Of a stretch of 64,000 nt of DNA, positions 30,607 to 40,458 are shown in pieces. The notes under the pieces were generated by a model, which was not told the origin of the DNA, searched no databases, and saw only the letters and a program-made list of their open reading frames with translations. Position 1 is the stretch's first letter; each line of letters opens with the position of its first letter. The DNA comes from Flavobacterium frigoris PS1 (GTDB taxonomy: Bacteria; Bacteroidota; Bacteroidia; Flavobacteriales; Flavobacteriaceae): contig NZ_AHKF01000011.1 in the NCBI RefSeq assembly GCF_000252125.1, positions 1-64,000 of the forward strand, in the 5' to 3' direction. The position numbers and the translations under genes were made by a program.

Positions 30607-32829
30607 ATGAAAGAAAAATTAAAATTGTGTATCCATATAAAGGGTGTTTTTACATTATTTTTTATGTTTGGGGCAATTAGTTTATGGGCACAGAAAGTGA
30701 CAATACCTATTGCGACTAATAGCAATATGATGTTGTTACAAACAGATAATGAAAACCGTTTGATGACGGTTTATTTTGGAAAACCATTGGCTAATGTCAG
30801 TGAATATTCCGCTATATCTGAGGCTTACAATTTCAAGGATGATAATGCGGGAATTTATAATGGAGCCTATACGCCTGCGGGAACTTGGAACCTTTCTGAA
30901 CCAGCTATTCAAGTGAAACATGCTGACGGGAATCCATCTTTGGAACTTAAATATGTAAGTCATAAAACAGAAAAAGTTGATGCTAATAGCTCTATTACTA
31001 GTATTGTTTTAAAAGATCCAGTCTATCCATTTGAGGTGACTTTGTTTTATAAAGTTTGGCCAAAAGAAAATGTAATCGAACAATGGTCAGAAATAAAACA
31101 CAATGAAAAAAAACCAGTGCTGTTACAGAAATTTGCCTCGGCCAATTTGTATTTTACCAATAAAGACTTTTATTTGACTAGTTTTCAAGGACAGTATTTA
31201 AGGGAAATGCAACCTATCGAGTCAAAGTTGGAGCAAGGAATTAGAACCGTAGATTCTAAATTAGGAACAAGAGCAATGTTGCTTCAAAATCCTAATTTTA
31301 TTTTGTCTTTTGGAAAACCCGCTTCAGAAACAGAAGGTACAGTTATGCTAGGGCAGTTAGCTTGGAGCAGTAGTTTTAAATTAGATTTTGAGATTGATTC
31401 GTATAAAAATCTTCGTCTTATCGCAGGAGTTAATCCGTATGCATCTGAGTATCTTTTGCCTGCCAATCAAGTTTTTAAAACGCCTTCTTTGATTTATGCA
31501 TTGTCTAATAATGGCACTGGTGAAGCTAGCAGAAATCTCCATGATTGGGCAAGAAAGTATAGAGTTTTAGACGGTGAAGGAGAACGTCTGACCTTGTTAA
31601 ACAATTGGGAAGCCACTTATTTTGATTTTGATGAAAATAAAATTGCTGATTTGTTTAAAGGGGCCAAAGATATTGGAGTAGATATGTTTTTGTTGGATGA
31701 CGGTTGGTTTGGAAATAAATATCCAAGAAATGACGATAAAGCAGGTCTTGGAGATTGGAAAGAAAACGCAAAGAAATTACCTCATGGTTTAGGTTATTTA
31801 GTGAAAGAAGCTAAAAAAGAAGGGATTAAATTTGGAATTTGGATTGAACCCGAAATGGTAAATCCTAAAAGTGAGTTATATGAAAAACACTTAGATTGGG
31901 TAATTCGTCAGCCAGAAAGGCCCGAAGTGTATTATAGAAACCAATTAGTGCTTGATTTAGCGAATCCAGAAGTACAGGATTTCGTCTTTGGGGTTGTTGA
32001 TGATCTTTTTGTAAAAAACCCGGAATTGGCATTTATAAAATGGGATTGTAACGCAGTTATTTACAATGCGTATTCAGCTTATCTAAATAAAAAAGGCATT
32101 CCACAGTCAAATTTATATGTGGATTATACTAGAGGTTTGTATAAAGTGCTAGAAAGAATCCGAGCCAAATACCCGAAAGTTCCTATGATGTTATGTTCAG
32201 GTGGAGGAGGCCGAGGCGATTATGAATTATTGAAATATTTCACAGAATTCTGGCCTAGTGATGATACCGAACCAATTGAAAGAATATTTATGCAATATGA
32301 TTATTCTTATTTCTTTCCTTCTATTACGACTGACAATCATGTGACTGATTGGGGAAAACAACCTTTAAAATTTAGAGTTGACGTTGCCAGTATGGGTAAA
32401 TTAGGATTTGATATTGTGGTGAGTCATTTAAGTGATACTGATAAGTTGTTTTGTAAAGAAGCGATAAAAAATTATAATGGATTCAAAGATACAGTGTGGC
32501 ATGGTGATATGTATCGTTTAGTAAATCCGCATGAAAATGATATATCAGCTGTAATGTATGTTGATAAAGACAAAAGTAAAGCAGTTGTTTTTAATTATTT
32601 AGTTAATAATCGTTATATGTTAACTGCAACCGCACTTCCAGTAGTTTTGAAAGGATTGGACCCAAATAAAAAATATGCAGTTAAGGAACTGAATTTGTAT
32701 CCAGGTACGAGCTCGTCAATTGATTCTAATGCTGTTTTTTCGGGTGATTTTCTTATGAAGGTAGGAGTTAATCCGAATGTTAATTTGAAAAGAACAAGTG
32801 TAGTTCTCGAAATAACGGAAGTGAAATAA
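30607..32829 (+). CDS. GH36 alpha-galactosidase, secreted
   Basis: 740 residues from the ATG at 30607, chosen because a signal peptide begins there (KGVFTLFFMFGAISLWAQ). GH36 layout: N-terminal beta-supersandwich (about 30-300), TIM barrel (about 310-650), C-terminal beta domain. The catalytic nucleophile is about D480 (IKWDCNA) and the acid/base about D552 (WPSDDTEP). The conserved DDGWFG and GIWIEPEMVNP motifs are present. It releases terminal alpha-galactose from galacto-oligosaccharides such as melibiose- or raffinose-type sugars. Transcribed with the preceding LacZ-type gene and followed ten bases later by galE. Confidence 0.94.
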   Translation: MKEKLKLCIHIKGVFTLFFMFGAISLWAQKVTIPIATNSNMMLLQTDNENRLMTVYFGKPLANVSEYSAISEAYNFKDDNAGIYNGAYTPAGTWNLSEPAIQVKHADGNPSLELKYVSHKTEKVDANSSITSIVLKDPVYPFEVTLFYKVWPKENVIEQWSEIKHNEKKPVLLQKFASANLYFTNKDFYLTSFQGQYLREMQPIESKLEQGIRTVDSKLGTRAMLLQNPNFILSFGKPASETEGTVMLGQLAWSSSFKLDFEIDSYKNLRLIAGVNPYASEYLLPANQVFKTPSLIYALSNNGTGEASRNLHDWARKYRVLDGEGERLTLLNNWEATYFDFDENKIADLFKGAKDIGVDMFLLDDGWFGNKYPRNDDKAGLGDWKENAKKLPHGLGYLVKEAKKEGIKFGIWIEPEMVNPKSELYEKHLDWVIRQPERPEVYYRNQLVLDLANPEVQDFVFGVVDDLFVKNPELAFIKWDCNAVIYNAYSAYLNKKGIPQSNLYVDYTRGLYKVLERIRAKYPKVPMMLCSGGGGRGDYELLKYFTEFWPSDDTEPIERIFMQYDYSYFFPSITTDNHVTDWGKQPLKFRVDVASMGKLGFDIVVSHLSDTDKLFCKEAIKNYNGFKDTVWHGDMYRLVNPHENDISAVMYVDKDKSKAVVFNYLVNNRYMLTATALPVVLKGLDPNKKYAVKELNLYPGTSSSIDSNAVFSGDFLMKVGVNPNVNLKRTSVVLEITEVK

Positions 32830-32839
32830 AATTATAAAA

Positions 32840-33853
32840 ATGAAAATACTAGTTACTGGCGGATTAGGGTTTATTGGTTCCCATACTGTGGTTGAATTAC
32901 AAAATGAAGGTTTTGAAGTTGTCATTATTGATAATCTTTCTAACTCGACCGAGGATGTTTTAAAAGGTATTGTTGCTATAACGGGTAAAACGCCTATTTT
33001 TGAAAAGTTGGATTTAAGAGACAAGGCTGCTGTTCAGGATTTCTTTAAGAAATATACTGATATTAGCGATGTAATTCATTTTGCTGCATCAAAAGCAGTT
33101 GGAGAAAGCGTAGCGAATCCCTTATTGTATTATGAAAATAATATCAGTACTTTAATATATTTGCTTCAGGAATTGCAACAAAAGGAAGAGTCACATTTTA
33201 TCTTTAGTTCTTCTTGTACTGTTTATGGACAAGCTGATGAAATGCCCATTAATGAAAGTGCATCTATTAAACCAGCCATGTCTCCTTATGGGAATACCAA
33301 ACAAATTGGGGAAGAAATCATTACTGATGTTACAAAAGTAAGTGGCATTACTGCTGTTTTACTGCGTTATTTTAATCCTATTGGTGCACATCCATCGATT
33401 GAAATTGGTGAATTACCTATTGGAGTACCTCAAAATTTAGTTCCTTTTATCACCCAAACTGGAATGGGTTTGAGAAAAGAACTTTCGGTTTACGGGGCTG
33501 ATTACCCAACAATTGACGGAACTTGCGTTCGGGATTATATACATGTTGTTGATTTGGCGAAAGCGCATGTTATTGCTTTACAACGATTGGTAAACAATAA
33601 TAATTTGGATAAAATAGAAACGTTTAATCTGGGTACTGGTACAGGAAGCTCCGTGTTGGAGGTTATTGAAGCTTTTGAAAAAGTAAGCGGACAAAAATTG
33701 CCTTATACCATTGTTGGTAGAAGAGAAGGTGATGTTGTTTCGGCTTATGCCAATACGGATAAAGCGAATACCATTCTTGGGTGGAAAACAAAATCTACAC
33801 TTGAAGAAGGGATAGCAAGTGCATGGGAATGGGAACAAAAGAGTAGGGGTTAA
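32840..33853 (+). CDS. galE: UDP-glucose 4-epimerase
   Basis: Converts UDP-galactose to UDP-glucose, closing the Leloir cycle. 337 residues with the NAD-binding Rossmann motif VTGGLGFIGSHTVVEL at the N terminus, the catalytic SSSCTVYG and SPYGNTK (YxxxK), and RYFNPIGAHPS. An extended SDR. It lies ten bases after the GH36 gene and 45 bases before the symporter, so probably in one transcript. Cytoplasmic. Confidence 0.97.
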   Translation: MKILVTGGLGFIGSHTVVELQNEGFEVVIIDNLSNSTEDVLKGIVAITGKTPIFEKLDLRDKAAVQDFFKKYTDISDVIHFAASKAVGESVANPLLYYENNISTLIYLLQELQQKEESHFIFSSSCTVYGQADEMPINESASIKPAMSPYGNTKQIGEEIITDVTKVSGITAVLLRYFNPIGAHPSIEIGELPIGVPQNLVPFITQTGMGLRKELSVYGADYPTIDGTCVRDYIHVVDLAKAHVIALQRLVNNNNLDKIETFNLGTGTGSSVLEVIEAFEKVSGQKLPYTIVGRREGDVVSAYANTDKANTILGWKTKSTLEEGIASAWEWEQKSRG

Positions 33854-33898
33854 CATAATTATTTATTTGAAATACTTCATTAACATTAATACAATAGT

Positions 33899-35563
33899 AT
33901 GACAACAGAATTTGGGTTTGTAGATTATTTAGTTTTCACTGCCTATGCAGTGCTTATTTTAGGTGTTGGATTATGGGTTTCGCGCGATAAAGACGGTCAT
34001 CAAAAAAATGCTGAGGACTATTTTCTTGCTAGTAAATCATTGCCTTGGTGGGCAATTGGTTCTTCATTAATTGCCGCCAACATTTCTGCTGAGCAGTTCA
34101 TCGGAATGTCTGGTTCTGGTTTTGCGTTAGGGTTAGCTATTGCCTCTTATGAGTGGATGGCTGCTTTTACACTTATTATTGTAGGGAAATATTTTTTACC
34201 CATCTTTATCGAAAAGGGCATTTATACTATTCCTGAATTTGTAGAAAAACGATTTTCAACTAACCTTAAAACAATTTTGGCTGTTTTTTGGATTGCTTTA
34301 TATGTTTTTGTTAACCTTACTACTGTGTTGTATCTGGGAGGTTTAGCGATTCAGACAATATTAGGAGTTGATATGATTTATGCCGTAATCGGATTAGCAC
34401 TTTTTGCAGCTGCTTATTCTTTGTACGGAGGACTTTCTGCTGTAGCTTGGACAGATGTTATTCAAGTAATATTCTTAGTACTCGGGGGATTAGTTACTAC
34501 ATACTTGGCATTAAATACCGTTTCTGACGGAGCAGGTGTTTGGCAGGGTCTAAAAACTATATATGACGCGGCACCAGACCGTTTTGTTATGATTCTGGAT
34601 GAATCTAATCCAGAATATATGAATCTGCCTGGAATAGGAGTATTAGTTGGTGGACTTTGGGTTGCAAATATTTACTACTGGGGTTTCAATCAATATATTA
34701 TTCAAAGAACTTTGGCTGCAAAATCCTTGCGCGAAGCACAAAAAGGAATATTATTAGCTGCATTTTTAAAGATGCTTATTCCTTTCATTGTCGTAATACC
34801 GGGTATTGCAGCTTATGTGATGGTAAATGATCCAGCTATTATGGCTCGATTAGGTGCTGCAGCTGCAGACAATTTACCAGGTCTTGGTACTGCTGATAGA
34901 GCCTATCCTTGGTTGTTGCATTTCTTGCCTGCAGGTTTAAAAGGGTTAGCATTTGCTGCCTTGGCTGCTGCTATTGTATCTTCTTTGGCTTCGATGTTAA
35001 ATTCGACTTCAACTATTTTTACAATGGATATTTATAAGCAATACATCAATAAAAATGCCAATGACAAGACTACTGTAAATGTAGGGCGTCTTTCTGGTGG
35101 AGTTGCTTTATTAATTGCCGTAATTATGGCGCCACTTTTAGGCGGGATTGATCAAGCATTTCAGTTTATACAAGAATATACGGGTGTGGTAAGTCCTGGA
35201 ATCTTGGCCGTCTTCATATTAGGGTTGTTTTGGAAAAAAACTACGAATAAAGCAGCTATTTGGGGAGCATTAGTTTCTATTCCTATTGCAATGTTCTTTA
35301 AAGTAGGACCAAAATCTTGGGCTGAAGGCAGTGGTTTAGAGTCTGTTTTTCCAACATTGCCATGGATGGATCAAATGGGGTATACCGCTATTTTAACCAT
35401 GCTGTTAATTATTACAATTAGTTTGTTTCAAAATAAAGGAAATAATGATTCTAAAGGGATTTCATTAGATAAAGAGTTGTTCAAAACTAGTCCTCTTTTT
35501 AATATTTGTTCCTTTGCGATAATGATATTAATTGTGGTGATTTATGCTATCTTCTGGAAGTAA
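33899..35563 (+). CDS. Na+/sugar symporter, vSGLT-like (sodium/galactose)
   Basis: 554 residues of the solute:sodium symporter family with about 14 predicted membrane helices. Sequence blocks closely match the Vibrio Na+/galactose transporter vSGLT as I recall it: LGVGLWVSRDK, EDYFLASKSLPWWAIGSSLIAANISAEQFIGMSGSG, GLWVANIYYWGFNQYIIQRTLA and SSLASMLNSTSTIFTMDIYK. It would import galactose (possibly glucose) from the periplasm, where the three galactosidases release it. Last gene of the gal locus. A strong bidirectional terminator follows. Confidence 0.93.
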   Translation: MTTEFGFVDYLVFTAYAVLILGVGLWVSRDKDGHQKNAEDYFLASKSLPWWAIGSSLIAANISAEQFIGMSGSGFALGLAIASYEWMAAFTLIIVGKYFLPIFIEKGIYTIPEFVEKRFSTNLKTILAVFWIALYVFVNLTTVLYLGGLAIQTILGVDMIYAVIGLALFAAAYSLYGGLSAVAWTDVIQVIFLVLGGLVTTYLALNTVSDGAGVWQGLKTIYDAAPDRFVMILDESNPEYMNLPGIGVLVGGLWVANIYYWGFNQYIIQRTLAAKSLREAQKGILLAAFLKMLIPFIVVIPGIAAYVMVNDPAIMARLGAAAADNLPGLGTADRAYPWLLHFLPAGLKGLAFAALAAAIVSSLASMLNSTSTIFTMDIYKQYINKNANDKTTVNVGRLSGGVALLIAVIMAPLLGGIDQAFQFIQEYTGVVSPGILAVFILGLFWKKTTNKAAIWGALVSIPIAMFFKVGPKSWAEGSGLESVFPTLPWMDQMGYTAILTMLLIITISLFQNKGNNDSKGISLDKELFKTSPLFNICSFAIMILIVVIYAIFWK

Positions 35564-35582
35564 AAGATGTATTTATAGTTAA

Positions 35583-35620
35583 AAAAAGGTGCAATTAAAC
35601 GAATTTAATTGCACCTTTTT
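35583..35620. terminator. Bidirectional terminator ending the galactoside locus
   Basis: Perfect 17-bp stem (35583-35599 with 35604-35620, core GGTGCAATTAAA) around a CGAA loop, flanked by A- and T-runs. It separates the symporter gene from the convergent oxidoreductase gene. Confidence 0.92.
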
Positions 35621-35628
35621 TCTAGTTT

Positions 35629-36618
35629 TTACTCTAATATATTCCCAGTGATCTTATCCATTACCCAACTTGTATGAGCTGCGGTCAATCCTGTAGAGGG
35701 ATGCGCAGCGTTATGGAGTAAGCTTTCTTTCATCTGTTGAACATGGTATAATTGAATGTTTTCTGGGTGTTCGATATATAGTTTAGTCTCTCCTTGTCCA
35801 TTTTTAAGGAGTAACGGTTCATTTTCGAATACAGAAAAAGTTATTTTACCTTTACTTCCATAAATTTCAACAGTATCTTCTCTAAGATAGGAACCGAAAT
35901 TCCAACTTCCAGAACCGGTGACCCCAGATTCATGAAGCCAACTTGCCGAAACAGCGTCCTTGGCAGAATACAATCCTTGCTGGTTTAAACTGATTCCTGA
36001 AGCTTCTTTTATATCTCCTAGTAAGAATACAAATAAATCTAGTCCATGACTGGCTAAATCATCAAAATATCCTGCGTTTGCGATTGCTGCATCTGTTCTG
36101 CAATTGTATTTTCCAGACAAATCCTGATTTGAAGTGGGTTTGCTTAGGTGCCATCTTATGTGTCTTAGTTCACCAATACTATTTGAATCAATCCAAGTTT
36201 TTATCTGTAAGAAGCGTGGTAAACTGCGTCTGTAGTAAGCCACAAATAAAGGAGTTTTTTTTTCTTTAAAAGCTTCGTGAATGGCTAAACTGTCTTGATA
36301 ATTTGGTGATAATGGTTTTTCAATACAGCAAATTTTGCCCGCAAGTGCTACTTTTAGTCCGTAGTATTTATGGGTGTCTGGAGGTGTAGCAATGTAAATG
36401 GCATCTATTTCAGGATCATTGATTAAGTCGTCTGCGTTAGTATAAAAGTGGCTTATTCCATGTCTTTTGGCATAATCAGCAGCTTTAGTCGCATCTCTTC
36501 TCATTACGGCTACTATTTCAAACCCTTCTGTTTTTTGATAAGCAGGACCACTTTTTATTTCCGCTACATCACCGCATCCTAATATTCCCCATCGGATTGT
36601 TGTATTGTTTTTAACCAT
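35629..36618 (-). CDS. Gfo/Idh/MocA-family oxidoreductase
   Basis: 329 residues. An N-terminal Rossmann NAD(P)-binding domain (RWGILGCGDVAEIKSGPAYQ, then EIDAIYIATPPDTHKYYGLKVA and the family-typical CIEKPLSPN, about residues 1-125) is followed by a C-terminal alpha/beta domain. These enzymes oxidise or reduce sugars, inositols or related compounds, and the substrate cannot be read from the sequence. It is convergent with the galactoside locus, so a link to sugar catabolism is possible but not shown. It is 35 bases downstream of a FrnE-like gene, with a perfect inverted repeat AACCAA-TAT-TTGGTT at 36641-36655 between them. Confidence 0.9.
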   Translation of the reverse strand: MVKNNTTIRWGILGCGDVAEIKSGPAYQKTEGFEIVAVMRRDATKAADYAKRHGISHFYTNADDLINDPEIDAIYIATPPDTHKYYGLKVALAGKICCIEKPLSPNYQDSLAIHEAFKEKKTPLFVAYYRRSLPRFLQIKTWIDSNSIGELRHIRWHLSKPTSNQDLSGKYNCRTDAAIANAGYFDDLASHGLDLFVFLLGDIKEASGISLNQQGLYSAKDAVSASWLHESGVTGSGSWNFGSYLREDTVEIYGSKGKITFSVFENEPLLLKNGQGETKLYIEHPENIQLYHVQQMKESLLHNAAHPSTGLTAAHTSWVMDKITGNILE

Positions 36619-36653
36619 ATTTTAAATGTATTTTAATTTAAACCAATATTTGG

Positions 36654-37370
36654 TTAATTACATCCATCGATTCCACAGCTGTCGCCATCTTTTGTTTCTA
36701 ATATGGTAACTTTGGATTTAAATTTCCCTTCTTCCCATACCTTTTCTAAAGTTTTTATGAAAGTTTCCACATGTTGAGCTCCTGAAACAGCGTATTTATT
36801 GTCTAAAACAAAAAATGGAACTCCTTGCACTCCTATTTCTTGTGCTTCAGTTATATCCTCTTTCACTTCTTTTGCATACGCATTAGACTGCAATACGGCT
36901 TCGATTTCTTTAATTTCCAGTCCTACTTGTAGTCCTAGTTCACTTAAAGTAGCTAAATCATTTACGTTTCTACCATCAGTTAGGTAGGCTTTAAACAAGA
37001 GTTCTTCTAGCTCATTTGATAAGTTGTATTTCTTAGCCAAATGTAACAGGCGATGTGCATTAAATGAGTTAGCCATAATTGCTTTTTCAAAATGGAAATC
37101 CAATCCTGAATTTTTAGCGTTCTCAGTCATGCTGTCCATCATTTCTTGGGCCCATTGTCTGTCTTTTTGGTATTTTGTTGCCAAGTGTTCTACCATATCA
37201 TCATCTTCTGAAGCAATGAAGTTAGCGTCTAATTGAAAACTTTTCCATTCGATTTCGACCGCATCTTTATGCTCAAATTGAGCCAGAGCACCTTCAATCC
37301 TTCTTTTTCCTATATAACAGTAAGGACACATTATATCTGACCAGATTTGTATTTTTAAAGTATTTTCCAT
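36654..37370 (-). CDS. DsbA-family / FrnE-like thiol oxidoreductase (copy 1)
   Basis: 238 residues from the ATG at 37370; an earlier in-frame ATG (37415) lies inside the promoter. A thioredoxin-like fold of the FrnE/2-hydroxychromene-isomerase type: IQIWSDIMCPYCYIGKRRI carries a CPYC motif, the helical insert is in the middle, and GVQGVPFFVLDNKYAVSGAQ carries the cis-Pro. The C terminus has an extra CGIDGC cysteine pair that the paralogue lacks. No signal peptide, so cytoplasmic. Possibly involved in oxidative-stress protection as in Deinococcus FrnE, but this is inference. Confidence 0.9.
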   Translation of the reverse strand: MENTLKIQIWSDIMCPYCYIGKRRIEGALAQFEHKDAVEIEWKSFQLDANFIASEDDDMVEHLATKYQKDRQWAQEMMDSMTENAKNSGLDFHFEKAIMANSFNAHRLLHLAKKYNLSNELEELLFKAYLTDGRNVNDLATLSELGLQVGLEIKEIEAVLQSNAYAKEVKEDITEAQEIGVQGVPFFVLDNKYAVSGAQHVETFIKTLEKVWEEGKFKSKVTILETKDGDSCGIDGCN

Positions 37371-37412
37371 TCTTATTATCGTATTTATTGAATTAGAATT
37401 TATTTGTATATA

Positions 37413-37420
37413 CAAATGTA
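37413..37420 (-). promoter_or_regulatory. -7 promoter box of FrnE-like copy 1
   Basis: TACATTTG on the minus strand, a full match to TAnnTTTG, 42 bases before the ATG at 37370. It overlaps the longer reading frame's start (37415), which supports the shorter protein. Confidence 0.55.
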
Positions 37421-37513
37421 CTGATTCTTTTTTGGAATGAAATGTGGTTTATGTTTTTATTGGCAAAGAAGGAATTGTATGGTGAATTGCATATAAACTA
37501 GGTTTCTATTTGT

Positions 37514-37861
37514 TTAAGCAAAGTAGTTGTTTATATATTGCTCTTGCTGGTCCGGACGGAGATTAGGGGTTTCTATAATTAGAACTTTCATTTTCATTAA
37601 GCGGTGGTCTTCACTCAAGACATCAAATAGCTCTAGCTTGGCAGTAGTAGGGCCAAAAAGGAATAGTTTTTCGTAGTCTTTTATTTTGTTTATTATTTTA
37701 TTATAATAAGCATTTAAGGTGCGATTTTGGGAAGCTATTAGCTCAGATGAGTTGACAAACTTTGATTCGATTGTCATTATTGGAAGATGGTTAGGTTTAA
37801 TTTCTACAATATATGCTGCTGAGTGATCTAGCCAAATGGCTAACTTTGTCGATGTTCCCAT
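37514..37861 (-). CDS. Small conserved protein, possibly related to release-factor-like (eRF1 domain 3) family
   Basis: 115 residues, soluble. The pattern begins with LAIWLDHSAAYIVEI and continues with a central YYNKIINKIKDYEKLFLFGPTTAKLELF and a C-terminal ETPNLRPDQQEQYINNYF. It resembles a small Bacteroidota family that I associate, from memory, with the bacterial eRF1/Pelota-domain-3-like fold. That assignment is tentative. It sits between two FrnE-like genes on the same strand, which may point to a stress role. No obvious catalytic motif. Confidence 0.75.
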   Translation of the reverse strand: MGTSTKLAIWLDHSAAYIVEIKPNHLPIMTIESKFVNSSELIASQNRTLNAYYNKIINKIKDYEKLFLFGPTTAKLELFDVLSEDHRLMKMKVLIIETPNLRPDQQEQYINNYFA

Positions 37862-38017
37862 TTTTCGCTTTAGTTTAGTTATTTTAATATGGTTTTTAAG
37901 ATGATTTTGGATTAATGTGGGGACTGAACTATTGCTATATTTAGTATTTGGTTTGCGGATTCAGTTTCTAAAAGAAGTTAGTTACATTAAAAAAATCGAA
38001 ATGGTGCAAGTAATTCG

Positions 38018-38677
38018 TTAGGCTTTTATTTTGCCTTCCATCCACACCTTTTCTAATGTGCTAATAAATGTAGCTACATGTTGAGCTCCTGCAATGGCGT
38101 ATTTATTGTCAAAGACAAAGAATGGTACTGTTTTTATTCCAATATTGCTCGCCATTTGAATTTCTTGATTTACTTGTTCTGTATAAACATTTGTATGCAA
38201 AACATATTCGATATCATATATAGTAAGGCCTGATTGCAGTCCTATGCTTGTTAAAATTGATTGGTCATTTATATTTTTTCCATCACTTAAATTGGCTTTG
38301 AATAGCAGTTCTTGGAGCTCATTTGATAATTGGTTTTTCTTTGCGAGGAACAATAACCGATGTGCATTGAATGAGTTCTCCATGGTTACTTTTTGTAGTT
38401 CGAGATTCAATCCTGTTTTCTTGGCGTTCTGTGTAATACTGTCGATTTTTTCATGAGCCCATTGCATCGTTTGTTGATATTTTTTGGCTAGATGTTCAGA
38501 CATTTGTTCATTTTTTAATAAGATGGGGTTAGCGTATAGTTGGAAGCTGTTCCATTCGATTTCGAAGTCATCAGCGTGGTCAAATTGTTTTAGTGCAGTT
38601 TCTATTCTTCGTTTACCTATATAACAAAAAGGACACATGATGTCAGACCAGATTTGTATTTTTAATTTACGTTCCAT
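38018..38677 (-). CDS. DsbA-family / FrnE-like thiol oxidoreductase (copy 2)
   Basis: 219 residues, paralogous to the protein at 36654-37370 over its whole length. It has IQIWSDIMCPFCYIGKRRI (CPFC active site), ENSFNAHRLLFLAKK and TVPFFVFDNKYAIAGAQ. It ends before the C-terminal cysteine pair found in copy 1, so it has a single redox-active motif. Cytoplasmic. The two copies surround a small unrelated gene, which suggests duplication followed by insertion or by a three-gene rearrangement. Confidence 0.9.
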   Translation of the reverse strand: MERKLKIQIWSDIMCPFCYIGKRRIETALKQFDHADDFEIEWNSFQLYANPILLKNEQMSEHLAKKYQQTMQWAHEKIDSITQNAKKTGLNLELQKVTMENSFNAHRLLFLAKKNQLSNELQELLFKANLSDGKNINDQSILTSIGLQSGLTIYDIEYVLHTNVYTEQVNQEIQMASNIGIKTVPFFVFDNKYAIAGAQHVATFISTLEKVWMEGKIKA

Positions 38678-39074
38678 GGTGTTTTTTGTTTGAGAAAGTA
38701 AAACTTTTATAATAGGAGCAAGAGATACCTTAAAATTTATAGTTCACATTATATTGAATTCTTAACTTTAAGTTATGTCAGTGTTGAGTGCTTCTAATAC
38801 AAAGTTGCATTTATTAATTTCTTTACTATATAATAATAGCCTACTGTCTTATTTATATCGTTAAGTACCATATATCTTACGATTAAATGAATTTATTTGC
38901 GTGTGCAATAGGGGAAGTAAAGAGATTGTGCTTTGGAAAAAATGTAAATGAGTTTTTTTATATGATTACACAGCTGTTTTCGGTATAAAATTTCTTTTGT
39001 TTAGGAGTTTCTATAAACCCAAGAAACCCATCAAATCACTTTGATGGGTTTCTGTATATTTGTGTGTTGAATTA
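38678..39074. other. 397-base intergenic region between nuoN and the FrnE-like gene
   Basis: AT-rich, with no gene seen on either strand. It contains the nuo downstream hairpin at 39022-39053 and nothing else I can name. Confidence 0.5.
39022..39053 (-). terminator. Hairpin downstream of the nuo operon
   Basis: A perfect 14-bp stem (AGAAACCCATCAAA / TTTGATGGGTTTCT) with a four-base loop, 22 bases after the nuoN stop. There is no long T-run, so it may act as a terminator or as a 3'-end stabilising structure. Confidence 0.7.
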
Positions 39075-40445
39075 TTAAGCTAGCAAGTCCAAAACTAATG
39101 ATGGAAACAAACCTAAGGCAATATTCAAAACTATTGCAATTATAGCAACAGCATAAATAACAAAGGGAGTTCCTGTTCTAGCTTCATTAGGTTCTTTTGT
39201 ATACATCGCTAGAATCAATTTAAAGTAGTATCCAACGCTGATAATTGAATTCACAACTGCAACTATGACTAAAGCAATATAACCTGCTTGGATCGTTTGA
39301 TTGAACAAAACCATTTTGGCAAAAAATCCTGCAAAAATAGGGATACCAGCCATAGATAGTAAAGATGCGGTTAAAATGGCAGCCAATAGTGGGTTCGTTT
39401 TTCCTAATCCGTGAAAATTCGTGATGTCTTCATTTTCTGTGTTTTTACAAACATATAGAATAACACTAAAAGCAGCGATTCCTGCTAATGCGTAAGCCGA
39501 AGTATAGTACAACAAACTTCCTGCAGCATTAGTTACACTTAGTAAAGTCATTAACATAAATCCAGCGTGTGAAATACCAGAGTAAGCCAACATACGCTTA
39601 ACATTAACTTGTCGTAACGCCATTATATTTCCTACGGTCATCGAGGCCATCGAGATGATCACAACAACTATTTGGAAAGAAGAAGATACTTCTGCATTCA
39701 TCACGGCCAATAGCTTAAATAAGGTGGCAATAGCTACTACTTTTGCTAAAGTACTCATTAAAGCAGTTGTCAAAGCTGGAGAACCTTCATAAACATCAGG
39801 TGCCCAGAAATGAAATGGCACGGCTGCAATTTTGAAAAACATACCAATTGTTACTAAAACAATCCCAATCGGGAACCAAACCGGTAACTCAGCTGATCTA
39901 GATAGTTCGCTAATTTCGGTAACATCAAATGTTCCCATAGCTCCGTATATCAAACAAATACCAAACAATATAATTCCTGAGGCAAAAGACCCCATTAAAA
40001 AGTATTTCAATCCGGCTTCGTTACTTTTTATACTTAATCGGTTGCTTGCTGCCAAAATATATAAGGCGATAGACAACACTTCGATTCCCAAGAAGAACAT
40101 TGCTAAGTTTCCAAAAGAAACCATGGCTACTGTTCCAGCCAATAAAAATACTTTAATGGCAATGTAATCCGATATTTTTGTTTGGTGGTTTTCATATACT
40201 TTATGACTCAATGCCACCAAGAAAACGGTTAATATGATAAACAAACCAGAGAATGCAGTTGAAAACTTACTTACAATAATCATGTTATTGTAATACGATT
40301 GTGGAGAGTTAAATTCAGATATGTTCAGACCAAGAACGGCCAATAATCCAATAATTGTTATAGGAACAATGGCTTTCCTTAATTCGAAAATTTCAAATAA
40401 AAGGCATAAAACACCTAATCCTATTATAGCTATTAATGTATTCAT
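39075..40445 (-). CDS. nuoN: NADH-quinone oxidoreductase subunit N
   Basis: 456 residues, very hydrophobic, with about 13-14 membrane helices. An antiporter-like proton-pumping subunit of complex I. Family signature: the LKYFLMGSFASGIILFGICLIYGAMGT block, VPFHFWAPDVYEGSP and the conserved Lys/Pro-containing helix. Last gene of the nuo operon, 13 bases after nuoM. Inner membrane. Confidence 0.96.
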   Translation of the reverse strand: MNTLIAIIGLGVLCLLFEIFELRKAIVPITIIGLLAVLGLNISEFNSPQSYYNNMIIVSKFSTAFSGLFIILTVFLVALSHKVYENHQTKISDYIAIKVFLLAGTVAMVSFGNLAMFFLGIEVLSIALYILAASNRLSIKSNEAGLKYFLMGSFASGIILFGICLIYGAMGTFDVTEISELSRSAELPVWFPIGIVLVTIGMFFKIAAVPFHFWAPDVYEGSPALTTALMSTLAKVVAIATLFKLLAVMNAEVSSSFQIVVVIISMASMTVGNIMALRQVNVKRMLAYSGISHAGFMLMTLLSVTNAAGSLLYYTSAYALAGIAAFSVILYVCKNTENEDITNFHGLGKTNPLLAAILTASLLSMAGIPIFAGFFAKMVLFNQTIQAGYIALVIVAVVNSIISVGYYFKLILAMYTKEPNEARTGTPFVIYAVAIIAIVLNIALGLFPSLVLDLLA

Positions 40446-40458
40446 TTTTTTTATTTGA

